The notes under the pieces were generated by a model. That model made no database searches. It was given only the letters and a program-made list of their open reading frames with translations, and was not told where the DNA came from. Both the position numbers and the translations under genes were made by a program. A DNA stretch of 64,000 nt from NCBI GenBank assembly GCA_002364535.1, contig DEYL01000063.1, forward strand, positions 1 through 64,000, read 5' to 3'. Positions within the stretch are counted from its first letter, which is position 1, and each line of letters starts with the position of its first letter. Below, in pieces: positions 20,145 to 29,971 of this stretch. Source of the stretch: Flavobacteriaceae bacterium UBA3159. GTDB lineage: Bacteria; Bacteroidota; Bacteroidia; Flavobacteriales; Flavobacteriaceae.

Positions 20145-20528
20145 ATGGCTAAAGAAACAAAAGATCGATATTCGGACGAAGAGTTGGAAAACTTCAGAAA
20201 ATTGATTGAAGAAAAGATCAACAAAGCCCAAGCAGATTTAGAACTGTTGAGGAGTGCCTATATGAACGACGGTAATAATGGTACAGATGATACCTCCCCC
20301 ACTTTTAAGGCCTTTGAGGAAGGATCGGAAACCATGTCCAAGGAAGCCAATACACAATTGGCCATCCGTCAAGAAAAGTTCATCCGTGACCTTAAAAACG
20401 CCATGGTTCGGATTGAAAACAAAACCTATGGTGTGTGTCGCGTTACCGGAAAATTGATCAATAAACAAAGACTCTTATTGGTGCCCCACGCTACTTTGAG
20501 TATTGAGGCTAAAAACATGCAAAAATAG
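20145..20528 (+). CDS. TraR/DksA family protein lacking the zinc-finger cysteines
   Basis: The 127-residue protein starts MAKETKDRYSDEELENFRK and has a long N-terminal helical region. Its C-terminal block YGVCRVTGKLINKQRLLLVP aligns with the DksA finger. Only one Cys remains; the four-Cys zinc site is gone, as in many Bacteroidota members. DksA-like proteins bind the RNA polymerase secondary channel and modulate stress and growth transcription. Whether this form does so without zinc is unknown. It sits one base after ileS and three bases before lspA, a conserved Flavobacteriia trio. Confidence 0.87.
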   Translation: MAKETKDRYSDEELENFRKLIEEKINKAQADLELLRSAYMNDGNNGTDDTSPTFKAFEEGSETMSKEANTQLAIRQEKFIRDLKNAMVRIENKTYGVCRVTGKLINKQRLLLVPHATLSIEAKNMQK

Positions 20529-20531
20529 CGT

Positions 20532-21212
20532 TTGAAATTTAAGGTTTCCAATATCAATCTGCCAACAGCCGTAGTCATCGTACTGGGGTTGTTATTGATG
20601 GATCAGGCATCTAAGTTTTTCATCAAACTCAATTATCCCCTTTCACTCTACGGGAATGGTGCGATCGTTGATTGGGGCTTTTTTAAGCTCCTTTTTGTGG
20701 AAAATAAAGGAATGGCCATGGGAACCAAACTCAACGATATTTTTCCCTTTTTATCCGACAAAACCGCCAAACTGGTGTTAACCATCTTTCGTTTGTTGGC
20801 CATTGCAGGAATTGGTTATTGGTTGTGGGACAACATTCGCAAACAAACGGCCAACCTGTTTCGTTGGGCCCTTTGTTTAATCTTTGCAGGAGCTTTGGGC
20901 AACATCATCGACTCAGTTTTTTACGGGATGATATTTTCCCACAGTTATGGTCAAGTCGCCACTCTATTTCCCGAGGGAGGAGGTTATGCCCCATTATTTC
21001 AAGGCCATGTGGTGGACATGTTACAATTTCCTCTGGTGAGCTGGAATTGGCCCGGCTGGACGCCTTGGGTAGGAGGTAAACACTATACTTTTTTTCAATA
21101 TGTCTTTAATGTTGCCGACTCAGCCATCAGTGTGGGGGTGGGCATTTTAATCTTCTTTAACAAAAGGATTTTTGGGCAACAGGCCAAAGAAGATTTTAAT
21201 CAAAAGGAGTAA
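20532..21212 (+). CDS. lspA: lipoprotein signal peptidase (signal peptidase II)
   Basis: LspA removes signal peptides from prolipoproteins in the inner membrane; the window encodes several such substrates. The 226-residue protein has four hydrophobic segments and both catalytic-Asp blocks: GALGNIIDSVFYG and FNVADSAISVG. It is longer than the usual 150-170 residues because a hydrophilic loop of about 45 residues (from HSYGQVATL to GGKHYTFFQ) separates the two blocks, a feature common in this phylum. The start is TTG at 20532. The last 13 bases overlap the convergent folate gene. Confidence 0.95.
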   Translation: MKFKVSNINLPTAVVIVLGLLLMDQASKFFIKLNYPLSLYGNGAIVDWGFFKLLFVENKGMAMGTKLNDIFPFLSDKTAKLVLTIFRLLAIAGIGYWLWDNIRKQTANLFRWALCLIFAGALGNIIDSVFYGMIFSHSYGQVATLFPEGGGYAPLFQGHVVDMLQFPLVSWNWPGWTPWVGGKHYTFFQYVFNVADSAISVGVGILIFFNKRIFGQQAKEDFNQKE

Positions 21213-21763
21213 ACCTTCTCAGGGGTAATGGCATAATCCAAAGCAATATCATTGGTGTCGATATCCTCAATTTTGGAAATTGGATCAAAAAAAGACAATC
21301 CCACCTTAAGTGTACTTTTGGGACATTCTCCCAAAAAACGGTCATAATAACCTTTGCCGTAACCCACACGGTGGCCCTCTTGATCAAGGGCCAGTAGCGG
21401 AACAAAAACCACCTCAATTAGTTGGGGGCTGATGCTAATCCCTGATAAAGGTTCCGGGATGCCCCAGCGGTTCAATTTTAAAGTTGTCTGATCCGTGAGT
21501 AGGCAATGCTCCAATTCATGGTCATCGACCATTTTGGGGACAACAGGCTGTTTGTCTTTTCCTTGAAGAACAGAAAGCAGATAGGAGGTATCGACCTCCT
21601 TGTTTTTTTCAGCGGTAATAAAAAGATGGTACAGAGAGTACTCCCAAAGATTCAGCGACAAACAACGATTAGAAATCTCAATACTCCAATCGGCAATTTG
21701 GTCTTCCGTCAGGGCATCTCTTCGCTTCCGGTATTCGATTCTTAAAGCCGACTTGGTGTTCAA
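21200..21763 (-). CDS. 5-formyltetrahydrofolate cyclo-ligase
   Basis: The 187-residue enzyme converts 5-formyl-THF to 5,10-methenyl-THF with ATP, salvaging a storage folate. It starts KSALRIEYRKRRDALT, the basic N-terminal helix of the family, and has the diagnostic GYGKGYYDRFL near residue 134 together with VPLLALDQEGHRVG just before it. Length is normal. It is convergent with lspA and overlaps it by 13 bases, so no terminator separates the two. Confidence 0.94.
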   Translation of the reverse strand: MNTKSALRIEYRKRRDALTEDQIADWSIEISNRCLSLNLWEYSLYHLFITAEKNKEVDTSYLLSVLQGKDKQPVVPKMVDDHELEHCLLTDQTTLKLNRWGIPEPLSGISISPQLIEVVFVPLLALDQEGHRVGYGKGYYDRFLGECPKSTLKVGLSFFDPISKIEDIDTNDIALDYAITPEKVYSF

Positions 21764-21859
21764 AACCTTTAAATTTTGTTCTTAAAAATAAGCATATTTA
21801 ACCATCCCTCCCCTGAAAGGGCTTTTTTCTAATGCTTGGAGAAAACGTAACTTCGTCCT

Positions 21860-23653
21860 ATGGAACAACCTCCCATAGCCATACAGTTCAAAACACTCCC
21901 TACCGATCCCGGGGTCTATCAGTATTTTGACAAAAATGATACCGTGATTTATGTGGGTAAAGCCAAAAACCTAAAACGAAGGGTGACCTCCTATTTTACC
22001 AAAGTACATGACAACGCCAAAACCCGAATTCTGGTAAAAAAAATCCACCGCATGGAGCACATCGTGGTGCCCACAGAGGTCGATGCGTTGCTGCTGGAAA
22101 ACAATCTAATCAAAAAATACCGCCCTCGCTATAATATTCTTTTAAAAGATGACAAGACCTACCCTTGGATTTGCATCAAAAAAGAAGCTTTCCCAAGGGT
22201 ATTCAGCACCCGAAAGGTGATTCGAGACGGGTCGGACTATTTTGGGCCCTACCCCAATGTAAAAACCGTATATACCCTGTTGGAACTCATTCGCGGACTC
22301 TATCCCATACGTACCTGCAACTACGACCTCTCCGAAGAAAAAATCCATAAACAATCCTACAAGCTGTGTCTTGAATACCATATCGGTAACTGTCTGGCTC
22401 CCTGTGAGTCTAAGGTAAGTGAGGAGGAATACAATCAAAACATCGCGGCCATCAGAGACATTATCAAGGGCAATTTCAGGCGCTCACTGAACCAGTTCAA
22501 GAGCCAAATGGAACAATACGCCACCGCCATGGAATTTGAGCGAGCGCAGGAAATCAAAGAAAAACTAGAGTCATTGGAAAATTACCAAGCCAAATCTACC
22601 GTGGTCAACTCCAAAATCACCAATGTGGACGTCTTTACCATCATCTCAGACGAAAGCTACGGCTATGTCAATTTTTTCCAAGTCGCTTTTGGTTCAATTA
22701 TCCGATCCCATACGGTAGAAATCAAAAAAAAACTGGAGGAAACCGATGCAGAGATGTTGCCATTTGCCATTGTTGACTTGCGTCAGCGTTTCAACTCCCA
22801 ATCCAAAGAGATCTTCGTTCCTTTTGAAATCGATTTAGGCCCTAAAATTAAAGTAACGGTACCCAAACTGGGTGACAAAAAAAAGCTGGTTGAGTTGTCC
22901 CAAAGAAATGCTAAGTTTTTTCGATTGGAACGTTTCAAACAAATGAAAATCGTGGATCCCGATCGCCACGTTAAAAGATTGATGAACCAGATGAAAACAG
23001 ATCTCCGCCTGCAAGAGGAACCCGTTCACATCGAGTGTTTTGACAATTCTAACATCCAAGGAACCAACCCCACCGCTGCCTGCGTGGTTTTTAGAAACGG
23101 TAAGCCTTTCAAAAAAGATTATCGCCATTTTAAAATCAAAACCGTAGCGGGGCCGGATGATTTTGCCTCCATGGAAGAAGTGGTTCACCGCCGCTACAAA
23201 CGCCTTTCCGACGAAGGGCAACCCCTTCCCCAACTGATCGTAATTGACGGGGGAAAGGGTCAGCTGTCATCGGCTGTAAAAAGTTTGGATCGTCTGGGTC
23301 TAAGAGGTCAAATTGCCATCATCGGTATCGCCAAAAGACTGGAGGAAATCTATTATCCGGGAGACAGTATCCCAATGTATCTGGACAAAAAATCAGAGAC
23401 CTTAAAGGTCATTCAACAATTGCGAAACGAAGCCCACCGCTTTGGATTGACCCTTCACAGAAACATCCGCAGCAAAAATGCGCTAAAATCTCCACTTGAC
23501 GGGGTAGAAGGCATTGGCCCCAAAACCAAAGAACTTTTGCTCAAAGCGTTTAAATCGCTTAAAAGAATTAAAGCCGCTTCAGAGCAGGAGATCATTGATC
23601 TGTTGGGAAAGACAAAAGGGGTTAAAATTTATCAAAAGTTGCAGGAACTTTAA
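21860..23653 (+). CDS. uvrC: excinuclease ABC subunit C
   Basis: UvrC makes both incisions in nucleotide excision repair. The 597-residue protein contains the GIY-YIG nuclease (PGVYQYFDK...VIYVGKAKNLKRRV, residues 16-50) and a UVR UvrB-interaction motif near residue 205-240 (AMEFERAQEIKEKLESL). The RNase H-like C-terminal nuclease (IECFDNSNIQGTNPTAACVV, VIDGGKGQLSSA) and a terminal helix-hairpin-helix (LDGVEGIGPKTKELLLKAF) follow. All domains are intact and length is normal. It stands alone, with 96 bases to the divergent folate gene. Confidence 0.97.
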   Translation: MEQPPIAIQFKTLPTDPGVYQYFDKNDTVIYVGKAKNLKRRVTSYFTKVHDNAKTRILVKKIHRMEHIVVPTEVDALLLENNLIKKYRPRYNILLKDDKTYPWICIKKEAFPRVFSTRKVIRDGSDYFGPYPNVKTVYTLLELIRGLYPIRTCNYDLSEEKIHKQSYKLCLEYHIGNCLAPCESKVSEEEYNQNIAAIRDIIKGNFRRSLNQFKSQMEQYATAMEFERAQEIKEKLESLENYQAKSTVVNSKITNVDVFTIISDESYGYVNFFQVAFGSIIRSHTVEIKKKLEETDAEMLPFAIVDLRQRFNSQSKEIFVPFEIDLGPKIKVTVPKLGDKKKLVELSQRNAKFFRLERFKQMKIVDPDRHVKRLMNQMKTDLRLQEEPVHIECFDNSNIQGTNPTAACVVFRNGKPFKKDYRHFKIKTVAGPDDFASMEEVVHRRYKRLSDEGQPLPQLIVIDGGKGQLSSAVKSLDRLGLRGQIAIIGIAKRLEEIYYPGDSIPMYLDKKSETLKVIQQLRNEAHRFGLTLHRNIRSKNALKSPLDGVEGIGPKTKELLLKAFKSLKRIKAASEQEIIDLLGKTKGVKIYQKLQEL

Positions 23654-23725
23654 TTTTTTGACTTTTTCTTAAACTTTAAAAAAATGATTTTACAATCAAT
23701 TACTTAATTTTACTCCAATATATCA

Positions 23726-24532
23726 ATGAAAAAAAAACAACTGCTAATTCTTTTATTGTACTGCATTGGTGGATTCTGCTTTGCCCAACCGGCACTGGTA
23801 AATGCTCCTTTGGAGGAGAAACTTCCCTTTAAGGCAGGAGAATGGTTTGAGTTTAGAATCCACTACGGTTTTTTCAACGCCAGCTATGCCACCTTGGAAA
23901 TCAGCAGCGATACCCTGAACGGCATCCCCGTTTTGCATGCTAAAGGTTATGGTACAACAACAGGGCTGGCCCGATGGTTTTTTAAGGTTGAGGATCATTA
24001 CGACACCTATTTTGATGAAAAAAAAATCATCCCTTATTGGTTTATCCGAGATATCTATGAAGGAGGTTACACCAAAAATTTAGAGATCAACTTTGATCAC
24101 GACCAAAATTTGGCCCATGTCAATGACCTAAAAAATAAAAAAAAGCAAACTTTTAAAATTACTGACAACGTACAAGACCTCATCTCTGCCTTCTACTACC
24201 TCAGAGCATTTTACTCCAGCGATAAATTAATGTCCAATGACACTTTTAGCATCAATATGTTTTTCGACAAAGAAAATTATGTTTTTAAGATGAAGTTTTT
24301 GGGAAAAGAGAGCCTCAGCACCAAATTTGGTAAAATCCAATGCATGAAATTTAGGCCCTATGTTCAATCCGGAAGGGTTTTTAGAGAACAAGAAAGTGTG
24401 ACCCTTTGGATCACAGACGACGGCAATAAAATTCCCATACGATTGCAGGCCGATTTGGCTATTGGTTCCATCAAAGTTGACCTAGAAAAGTTTAAAAACC
24501 TTGTGGCTCCCTTTGAAATCCAGTTCAATTAG
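23726..24532 (+). CDS. DUF3108 domain protein, secreted
   Basis: The 268-residue protein has a signal peptide (MKKKQLLILLLYCIGGFCFA, cleavage near FAQ) and a body typical of DUF3108. The domain begins PFKAGEWFEFRIHYGFFNASYA and runs to LWITDDGNKIPIRLQADLAIGSIKVDL. The family is a periplasmic beta-rich protein of unknown function, widespread in Bacteroidota and Proteobacteria. It sits between uvrC and the M23 lipoprotein, and in this phylum is often encoded beside M23 peptidases, which suggests an envelope role. Confidence 0.83.
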   Translation: MKKKQLLILLLYCIGGFCFAQPALVNAPLEEKLPFKAGEWFEFRIHYGFFNASYATLEISSDTLNGIPVLHAKGYGTTTGLARWFFKVEDHYDTYFDEKKIIPYWFIRDIYEGGYTKNLEINFDHDQNLAHVNDLKNKKKQTFKITDNVQDLISAFYYLRAFYSSDKLMSNDTFSINMFFDKENYVFKMKFLGKESLSTKFGKIQCMKFRPYVQSGRVFREQESVTLWITDDGNKIPIRLQADLAIGSIKVDLEKFKNLVAPFEIQFN

Positions 24533-24639
24533 ACTTTCTAATTGTTTATTACTCTTAGTATAACTTTTTGTTAAAAACCTTGGCATTCAATGCATAAAGC
24601 AAGAAATTTGAGCTGAACAAAGAATACATTCGTAGGATT

Positions 24640-25935
24640 TTGAATAGGGTTTTTGTCATACTACATATATTAGGTATTGTTATTTTGTTTTCCTCCTGTG
24701 AGACTTCAAAGCAGTCTTCCATTGTCGAGCCCGCTTTAGCCAAAGTCGAAATCAAACCCAAAAACATTAAATACGGCTTTGACATAGATCAATTCAGAGT
24801 GGTAAAGAAAAAAATCCGAAGGGGAGATACTTTTGGCTCTATTCTTGAAGACAATGGTATTGACTACCCTAAGGTATACAACATCCTAAAAGCCCTAAAA
24901 AATAAGGTAAGTGTCAGAAGCTTGGTGGTGGGTAAGTCCTACAGTCTTTTCTTTTCTAAAGACAGCATACCCACCCCCAAAGCTTTTATTTACGAGCCAC
25001 AAATTGACAGCTATACACTTGTCCAACTAAGGGACAGCATTTATGGCAAAAAGGTAATCAAGCCCATCAAAATTGTGACCAAAGAGGGGAATGGTCTGAT
25101 TGAAAATTCACTTTATGAAACCATGACCAGCAGTGGATTAAACGCCCAATTGACCTATTACTTGGCCGATGTCTACGCTTGGAATATCGACTTTTACAGG
25201 CTCCACAAAGGTGATCGGTTTAAAGTCATTTATACCGAAAAATTTGTCGATGATACCATATCAATTGGGATTGAACGTATCAAAGCAGCAATTTTCGAAC
25301 ATGCCGGAAAAGATTTTTACGCCTTTGAATTTCAACCCGATTCGCTCAAAGGGATCGTGGAATACTTTGATGATAAAGCCAAGAATCTAAGAAGAGCATT
25401 CCTAAAGGCACCCGTAAAATTTGGGCCGGTAACCTCACGTTACAACCTGAAGCGCAGAATTGCCTATTATGGCAACCGCATCAAACCCCATCGCGGTACA
25501 GATTTTGCTGCCAATGTAGGAACTCCAATTCTGGCCACCGCCAATGGGGTAGTGGTTAAATCTTCCTATACCAGAGGTAATGGAAACTATGTTACCATCA
25601 AACACAACAATACCTACAGTACCCAATACCTCCACATGAAACGCCGAAAAGTCAAAGTTGGAGAATGGGTTACCCAAGGACAAGTCATAGGATGGGTCGG
25701 CATGACAGGCCACACCTCAGGGCCCCATGTGTGCTATCGATTCTGGAAAAACGGAAGACAAGTAGATCCATTCAGACAGAAACTGCCCGATGCCAAGCCC
25801 ATTTCCAATGAATTAAAAATTAATTATTTAAATGCCATCGTTGATCTAAAAACCCAGCTCGATTGTATATCTTTCACCCTAGAATCAAAATACATTAACT
25901 CAGCTTTAGCTCTTTCAAATAGTGACATTCAATAA
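24640..25935 (+). CDS. M23 family peptidoglycan endopeptidase lipoprotein
   Basis: The 431-residue protein starts at TTG 24640 and has a lipobox LFSSC (Cys about 20). A LysM/OapA-like region (residues 60-110, RRGDTFGSILEDNGID) precedes the M23 LytM-type domain. Metal and catalytic motifs are HRGTDFAANVG (His, Asp) and YLHMKRRKVKVGEWVTQGQ (His). The usual terminal H-x-H is HVC (GPHVCYRFWKNGRQVDP), so one expected zinc histidine is a cysteine. It probably cuts peptide crosslinks in the periplasm, or acts as an amidase activator if the change disables it. The last 14 bases overlap pgi. Confidence 0.86.
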   Translation: MNRVFVILHILGIVILFSSCETSKQSSIVEPALAKVEIKPKNIKYGFDIDQFRVVKKKIRRGDTFGSILEDNGIDYPKVYNILKALKNKVSVRSLVVGKSYSLFFSKDSIPTPKAFIYEPQIDSYTLVQLRDSIYGKKVIKPIKIVTKEGNGLIENSLYETMTSSGLNAQLTYYLADVYAWNIDFYRLHKGDRFKVIYTEKFVDDTISIGIERIKAAIFEHAGKDFYAFEFQPDSLKGIVEYFDDKAKNLRRAFLKAPVKFGPVTSRYNLKRRIAYYGNRIKPHRGTDFAANVGTPILATANGVVVKSSYTRGNGNYVTIKHNNTYSTQYLHMKRRKVKVGEWVTQGQVIGWVGMTGHTSGPHVCYRFWKNGRQVDPFRQKLPDAKPISNELKINYLNAIVDLKTQLDCISFTLESKYINSALALSNSDIQ

Positions 25936-27568
25936 GCATAACCCATTGTCCCTCAAATCGTGGAAATTACTGGAGTCCAACTTCCAAAAAAACGCTCAAA
26001 AAAAAATTTCAGACTACTTCTCTGAGGATGCTGATCGCGTTAAAAAACTTTCTCTTCAGTGGGAATCTTTTTATGTGGATTATTCCAAAAATCTATTAGA
26101 TCAAGAGACCTTAGACCTTCTCACTACAATGGCCGAAGAATCTGGTCTCAACCAAGCCATTAAGGCTTATTTTGAAGGTAAAAAGATCAATGAGACCGAA
26201 GACAGGGCCGTCCTCCATACCGCACTAAGGCAACTCAGTCCCTCTTCCATAATGGTCGATGGACAAGACATTACACCAAAAATTGAAGAAGTCAAAAAAC
26301 AAATGTATGATTTTGCCGATCGGGTCATCTCAGGAAAGTGGAAAGGACATACAGGAAAACCCATTGACCATGTGGTCAATATCGGAATTGGCGGTTCGGA
26401 TTTAGGCCCCGCGATGGTCACCGAAGCACTTGAATTTTACAGCAATAACCTCCAGTTGACTTTTGTTTCCAACGTCGAAGGTGATCATGTTGAAGAGATG
26501 ATCAAAAAAATTAATCCGGAAACAACCCTTTTTGTAATTGTGTCAAAAACCTTCACCACTCAAGAAACCCTCAGTAACACCAATACCTTTAGAAAATGGT
26601 TTTTAAACCATGCCCCAGAATCGGCCATCAGCAATCATTTTATCGCTGTTTCGACCAACTTAGAAAAGGTAACTGAATTTGGAATTTCAGCCGAAAACAT
26701 CTTCCCGATGAATGATTGGGTCGGAGGGCGATTTTCATTGTGGAGCACAGTTGGACTGTCGATTTGTTTGGCCATAGGCCCAAAGAATTTCGAAGATTTA
26801 TTACAGGGGGCCGGAAAAATGGATCAGCATTTTCGCAAAGCCAATTTTAAGGAAAATCTTCCCGTCATTTTGGCTTTGATTACCGTCTGGTACAACAACT
26901 TTTGGGAGGTAGAAACCGAAGCCATCATTCCCTATTCGCAATACCTTAGGAATCTTCCCGCCTACCTTCAACAAGCCATCATGGAAAGCAACGGTAAGGG
27001 GGTCGACCGAAATGGTAAAGCGGTAGATTATCAGACCGGTAATATCATTTGGGGAGCTTCCGGAACCAACGCCCAACACGCATTCTTCCAATTGATGCAT
27101 CAAGGAACCAAAATGATTCCTGCAGACTTCATAGGCTTTGCCAAACCTCTTCATAAGGGGAACGATCATCAGGATAAATTGATGTCGAACTTTTTCGCCC
27201 AAACACAAGCGCTTATGCAAGGTAAAAGTGCTGAGACCGTTAAAGAGGAGCTGACCCAACAAGGGAAATCCCCGGAACAAATCGAGGCATTGCTCCCCTT
27301 TAAAGTCTTTGAGGGGAACCGCCCCTCCAATACACTTTTTATAGAACAACTTACCCCTGCCAACTTGGGATCCCTTATCGCCCTTTACGAACACAGAATT
27401 TTTGTACAGGGAATTATCTGGAATATCTTTAGCTATGACCAGTGGGGTGTGGAACTGGGTAAGCAGTTGGCCAACAACATCCTAAAGGATTTCGACAAAT
27501 CGCAAATGGATCACCACGACCCCTCAACCCAAGGACTGATCGGGTACTACAAAAAATTCAGAGATTAA
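25922..27568 (+). CDS. pgi: glucose-6-phosphate isomerase
   Basis: Pgi interconverts glucose 6-phosphate and fructose 6-phosphate. The 548-residue protein has the sugar-phosphate site IGIGGSDLGPAM, SKTFTTQET, DWVGGRFSLWSTVGL and GASGTNAQHAFFQLMHQGT (catalytic Glu/His regions), all intact. The start is GTG at 25922, inside the M23 gene by 14 bases; the family N-terminus fits this start. The last four bases overlap the convergent recJ stop. Confidence 0.97.
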   Translation: MTFNKHNPLSLKSWKLLESNFQKNAQKKISDYFSEDADRVKKLSLQWESFYVDYSKNLLDQETLDLLTTMAEESGLNQAIKAYFEGKKINETEDRAVLHTALRQLSPSSIMVDGQDITPKIEEVKKQMYDFADRVISGKWKGHTGKPIDHVVNIGIGGSDLGPAMVTEALEFYSNNLQLTFVSNVEGDHVEEMIKKINPETTLFVIVSKTFTTQETLSNTNTFRKWFLNHAPESAISNHFIAVSTNLEKVTEFGISAENIFPMNDWVGGRFSLWSTVGLSICLAIGPKNFEDLLQGAGKMDQHFRKANFKENLPVILALITVWYNNFWEVETEAIIPYSQYLRNLPAYLQQAIMESNGKGVDRNGKAVDYQTGNIIWGASGTNAQHAFFQLMHQGTKMIPADFIGFAKPLHKGNDHQDKLMSNFFAQTQALMQGKSAETVKEELTQQGKSPEQIEALLPFKVFEGNRPSNTLFIEQLTPANLGSLIALYEHRIFVQGIIWNIFSYDQWGVELGKQLANNILKDFDKSQMDHHDPSTQGLIGYYKKFRD

Positions 27569-29259
27569 TTCGAGAACCTCAGGCCTTTAAGCTTGAGTTG
27601 TAAGCTCTTCTCCCCCCTGAATTCGTTTTCGTCTAACGTGTATAAAACATCAAAGAGGTCTCTGCTTTTGATTTTATTGATGTGATTGGCCATGTCAAAA
27701 CCGATTCCCGACAGCTTTGATTTTGAATCGTCTATTACATCGAGTTTTAAATGGTTTTGATCCGCACCTACAGCCCTTGATCCGCCACCGTCAAGACAGT
27801 TTTTGGTCAAAAATACAGGGCGCATATTACCAGGACCAAAGGGGGCCATTTGTGTCATAATTCGGTGAAATTTTGGCGAGATTTTATCCAAGGTCATTTC
27901 CAAATCATAGGAGATAGAGGGAATGCGTTGTTCGGGTTGTATACTTTGTGCCACAGCCAATTCAAAGGCTTTTTTAAAGGGAAGATAATCCTCGGCCTTT
28001 ATCGTCAACCCCGCAGCATAACGGTGTCCTCCAAATTGAACGATATGCGCCTTGCAGGCCTCTAAAATTTGATAGACGTCCACTCCTTTGACCGAACGAA
28101 CCGAACCAGTATAATAATCTCCCGAAGCCGCAAAAACAACTGTAGGACGATAGTGGGTTTCTATCAATCGGGAGGCCACAATCCCCACCACTCCTTTGTG
28201 CCAATCGGGTTGAAAAACAACGGTTGAATACAATTCTTCCTCCTGATTTTGTTTGATTTGATCCAAGGCTTGGGCAGTGATTTTTTGGTCTAATTCTTTT
28301 CGCTCGCTATTGAATAATTCTATAGCTCTGGCTCTTGAGAGCGCTTCTTCTTTTTCTTCAGATAAAAGTAAGGCAACGGCATGACTCCCGTGTTTGATCC
28401 TTCCTGCCCCATTGATTCTTGGAGCAATAACAAATACCAAGTCAGAAACGTTGATTTTTCTTTTGAACTCATTGATGAAAAAACAAATCCCCAGTCTGGG
28501 GTTTTGATGGATTTGTTGAATTCCAAAATGGGTGAGTATTCTGTTCTCTCCCACCATTGGAACAATATCTGCGGCTATGGCCATAGCAACCAAATCCACA
28601 AAGGGAAGGATGTCCTCTATTACACCACCCTTTAGCTGGGTCAACGCATGGATGAGCTTAAATCCTATACCACAACCACATAAATCTTTGAAAGGATAGG
28701 AGCAATTGGGTTGTTTGGGATCCAAAATGGCTAGTGCATCGGGAACAGCTTTGCCGGGTAAGTGATGATCGCAAATGATAAAATCTATCCCCAGAGTTTG
28801 AGCATAAGAAATCTTATCTATAGCTTTGATCCCACAATCCATAGCTATGATCAGACTTACCTCTTCCGCTTTGGCGTGGTCGATTCCCTTCTTCGATATG
28901 CCATATCCTTCTTGATATCGGTCGGGGATGTAATAAATACAGGGAAGGTGGCTTTTCTTCAAAAAGGAATATACCAAAGCTACGGCGGTCGTTCCATCTA
29001 CATCATAGTCTCCATAGACCATGATTTTTTCACCCTTATCGATGGCCAAAAAAATCCGATCTACTGCGGCTCTCATGCCTGACATCAAGAAGGGATCGTG
29101 CAAATCCGAAAGTTCTGGGCGAAAAAAGGATTTGGCAGTATTATAATCTTCGATGCCTCTTTGTATCAATAGACAAGCAATTTCGTGGGGAACGCCTATT
29201 TGCTGTTGAAGCTGCTTTACTTTATCCTCGTCGGGTATGGGTATCGGACTCCAGTGCAT
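27565..29259 (-). CDS. recJ: single-stranded-DNA exonuclease RecJ
   Basis: RecJ degrades 5'-ended single-stranded DNA in recombination and mismatch repair. Motifs seen are MVYGDYDVDGTTA (DHH motif I), AMDCGIKAID, CDHHLPGK, the DHHA1 segment VQFGGHRYAAGLTI and a C-terminal OB region. I chose ATG 29259 (MHWSPIPIPDEDKV), five bases after the rsmI stop, giving 564 residues. The longer frame to 29292 would run 28 bases into rsmI with an untypical N-terminus. It is probably translated from the same message as rsmI. Confidence 0.95.
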   Translation of the reverse strand: MHWSPIPIPDEDKVKQLQQQIGVPHEIACLLIQRGIEDYNTAKSFFRPELSDLHDPFLMSGMRAAVDRIFLAIDKGEKIMVYGDYDVDGTTAVALVYSFLKKSHLPCIYYIPDRYQEGYGISKKGIDHAKAEEVSLIIAMDCGIKAIDKISYAQTLGIDFIICDHHLPGKAVPDALAILDPKQPNCSYPFKDLCGCGIGFKLIHALTQLKGGVIEDILPFVDLVAMAIAADIVPMVGENRILTHFGIQQIHQNPRLGICFFINEFKRKINVSDLVFVIAPRINGAGRIKHGSHAVALLLSEEKEEALSRARAIELFNSERKELDQKITAQALDQIKQNQEEELYSTVVFQPDWHKGVVGIVASRLIETHYRPTVVFAASGDYYTGSVRSVKGVDVYQILEACKAHIVQFGGHRYAAGLTIKAEDYLPFKKAFELAVAQSIQPEQRIPSISYDLEMTLDKISPKFHRIMTQMAPFGPGNMRPVFLTKNCLDGGGSRAVGADQNHLKLDVIDDSKSKLSGIGFDMANHINKIKSRDLFDVLYTLDENEFRGEKSLQLKLKGLRFSN

Positions 29260-29264
29260 CTTGG

Positions 29265-29942
29265 TTATTTCTTTTGAGATCCGGCCACGCAAATGACAAA
29301 TTCCCCTTTGAGTGATTGGGTATTGAAGTGGTTCAAAGCTTCTACCAGAGTTCCTCTAAAATTTTCTTCAAACATTTTTGAAAGCTCTCTAGAAACGGAG
29401 ACCCCACGATCAGGGCCAAAAATTTCAGAAAACTGAGTTAGGGTTTTGAGCAGTTTGTGTGGGGATTCGTAAAAAACAAGGGTTCGATTTTCATCTGAAA
29501 GCTTTTTCATGCGTTTATTTCTCCCTTTTTTTGGGGGTAAAAACCCTTCAAAAACAAAACGATCACAAGCCAGACCACTTTGTACCAAGGCGGGAATCAT
29601 GGCGGTTGGCCCGGGCAAGCAAGTGACTTTCAAATTGAGAGACAAGGCCTCGCGAACCAATAGAAAGCCAGGGTCAGATATGCCGGGAGTCCCAGCATCA
29701 GATATAAGTGCTATGCTCATTCCAGAAGTCAATTTTGAACCAACCTCCTCTAATTTTTTATGCTCATTGTGCATGTGGAAAGCTTGCATTGGGGTGCTGA
29801 TTTGATAATGATTCAGCAGTTTACCGCTGGTTCGGGTATCTTCTGCCAATATCAAATCGACCTCCTTTAGGGTTGCTACTGCCCTATAGGTCATGTCCCC
29901 CAAATTACCTATCGGTGTTGGTACTAAAAAAAGCTCCCCCAT
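29265..29942 (-). CDS. rsmI: 16S rRNA (cytidine 1402-2'-O)-methyltransferase
   Basis: RsmI 2'-O-methylates C1402 in the decoding centre of 16S rRNA. The 225-residue protein begins ELFLVPTPIGNLGDMTYRA, the SAM-dependent tetrapyrrole-methylase fold signature. It continues with EDTRTSGKLLNHYQI and LISDAGTPGISDPGF and a FEGFLPPKKGRNKR block specific to RsmI. Length is normal though slightly short at the C-terminus. It lies upstream of recJ, five bases apart. Confidence 0.95.
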   Translation of the reverse strand: MGELFLVPTPIGNLGDMTYRAVATLKEVDLILAEDTRTSGKLLNHYQISTPMQAFHMHNEHKKLEEVGSKLTSGMSIALISDAGTPGISDPGFLLVREALSLNLKVTCLPGPTAMIPALVQSGLACDRFVFEGFLPPKKGRNKRMKKLSDENRTLVFYESPHKLLKTLTQFSEIFGPDRGVSVSRELSKMFEENFRGTLVEALNHFNTQSLKGEFVICVAGSQKK

Positions 29943-29971
29943 TCTTTCTTGTCGTTCATAAAATGAAAATA

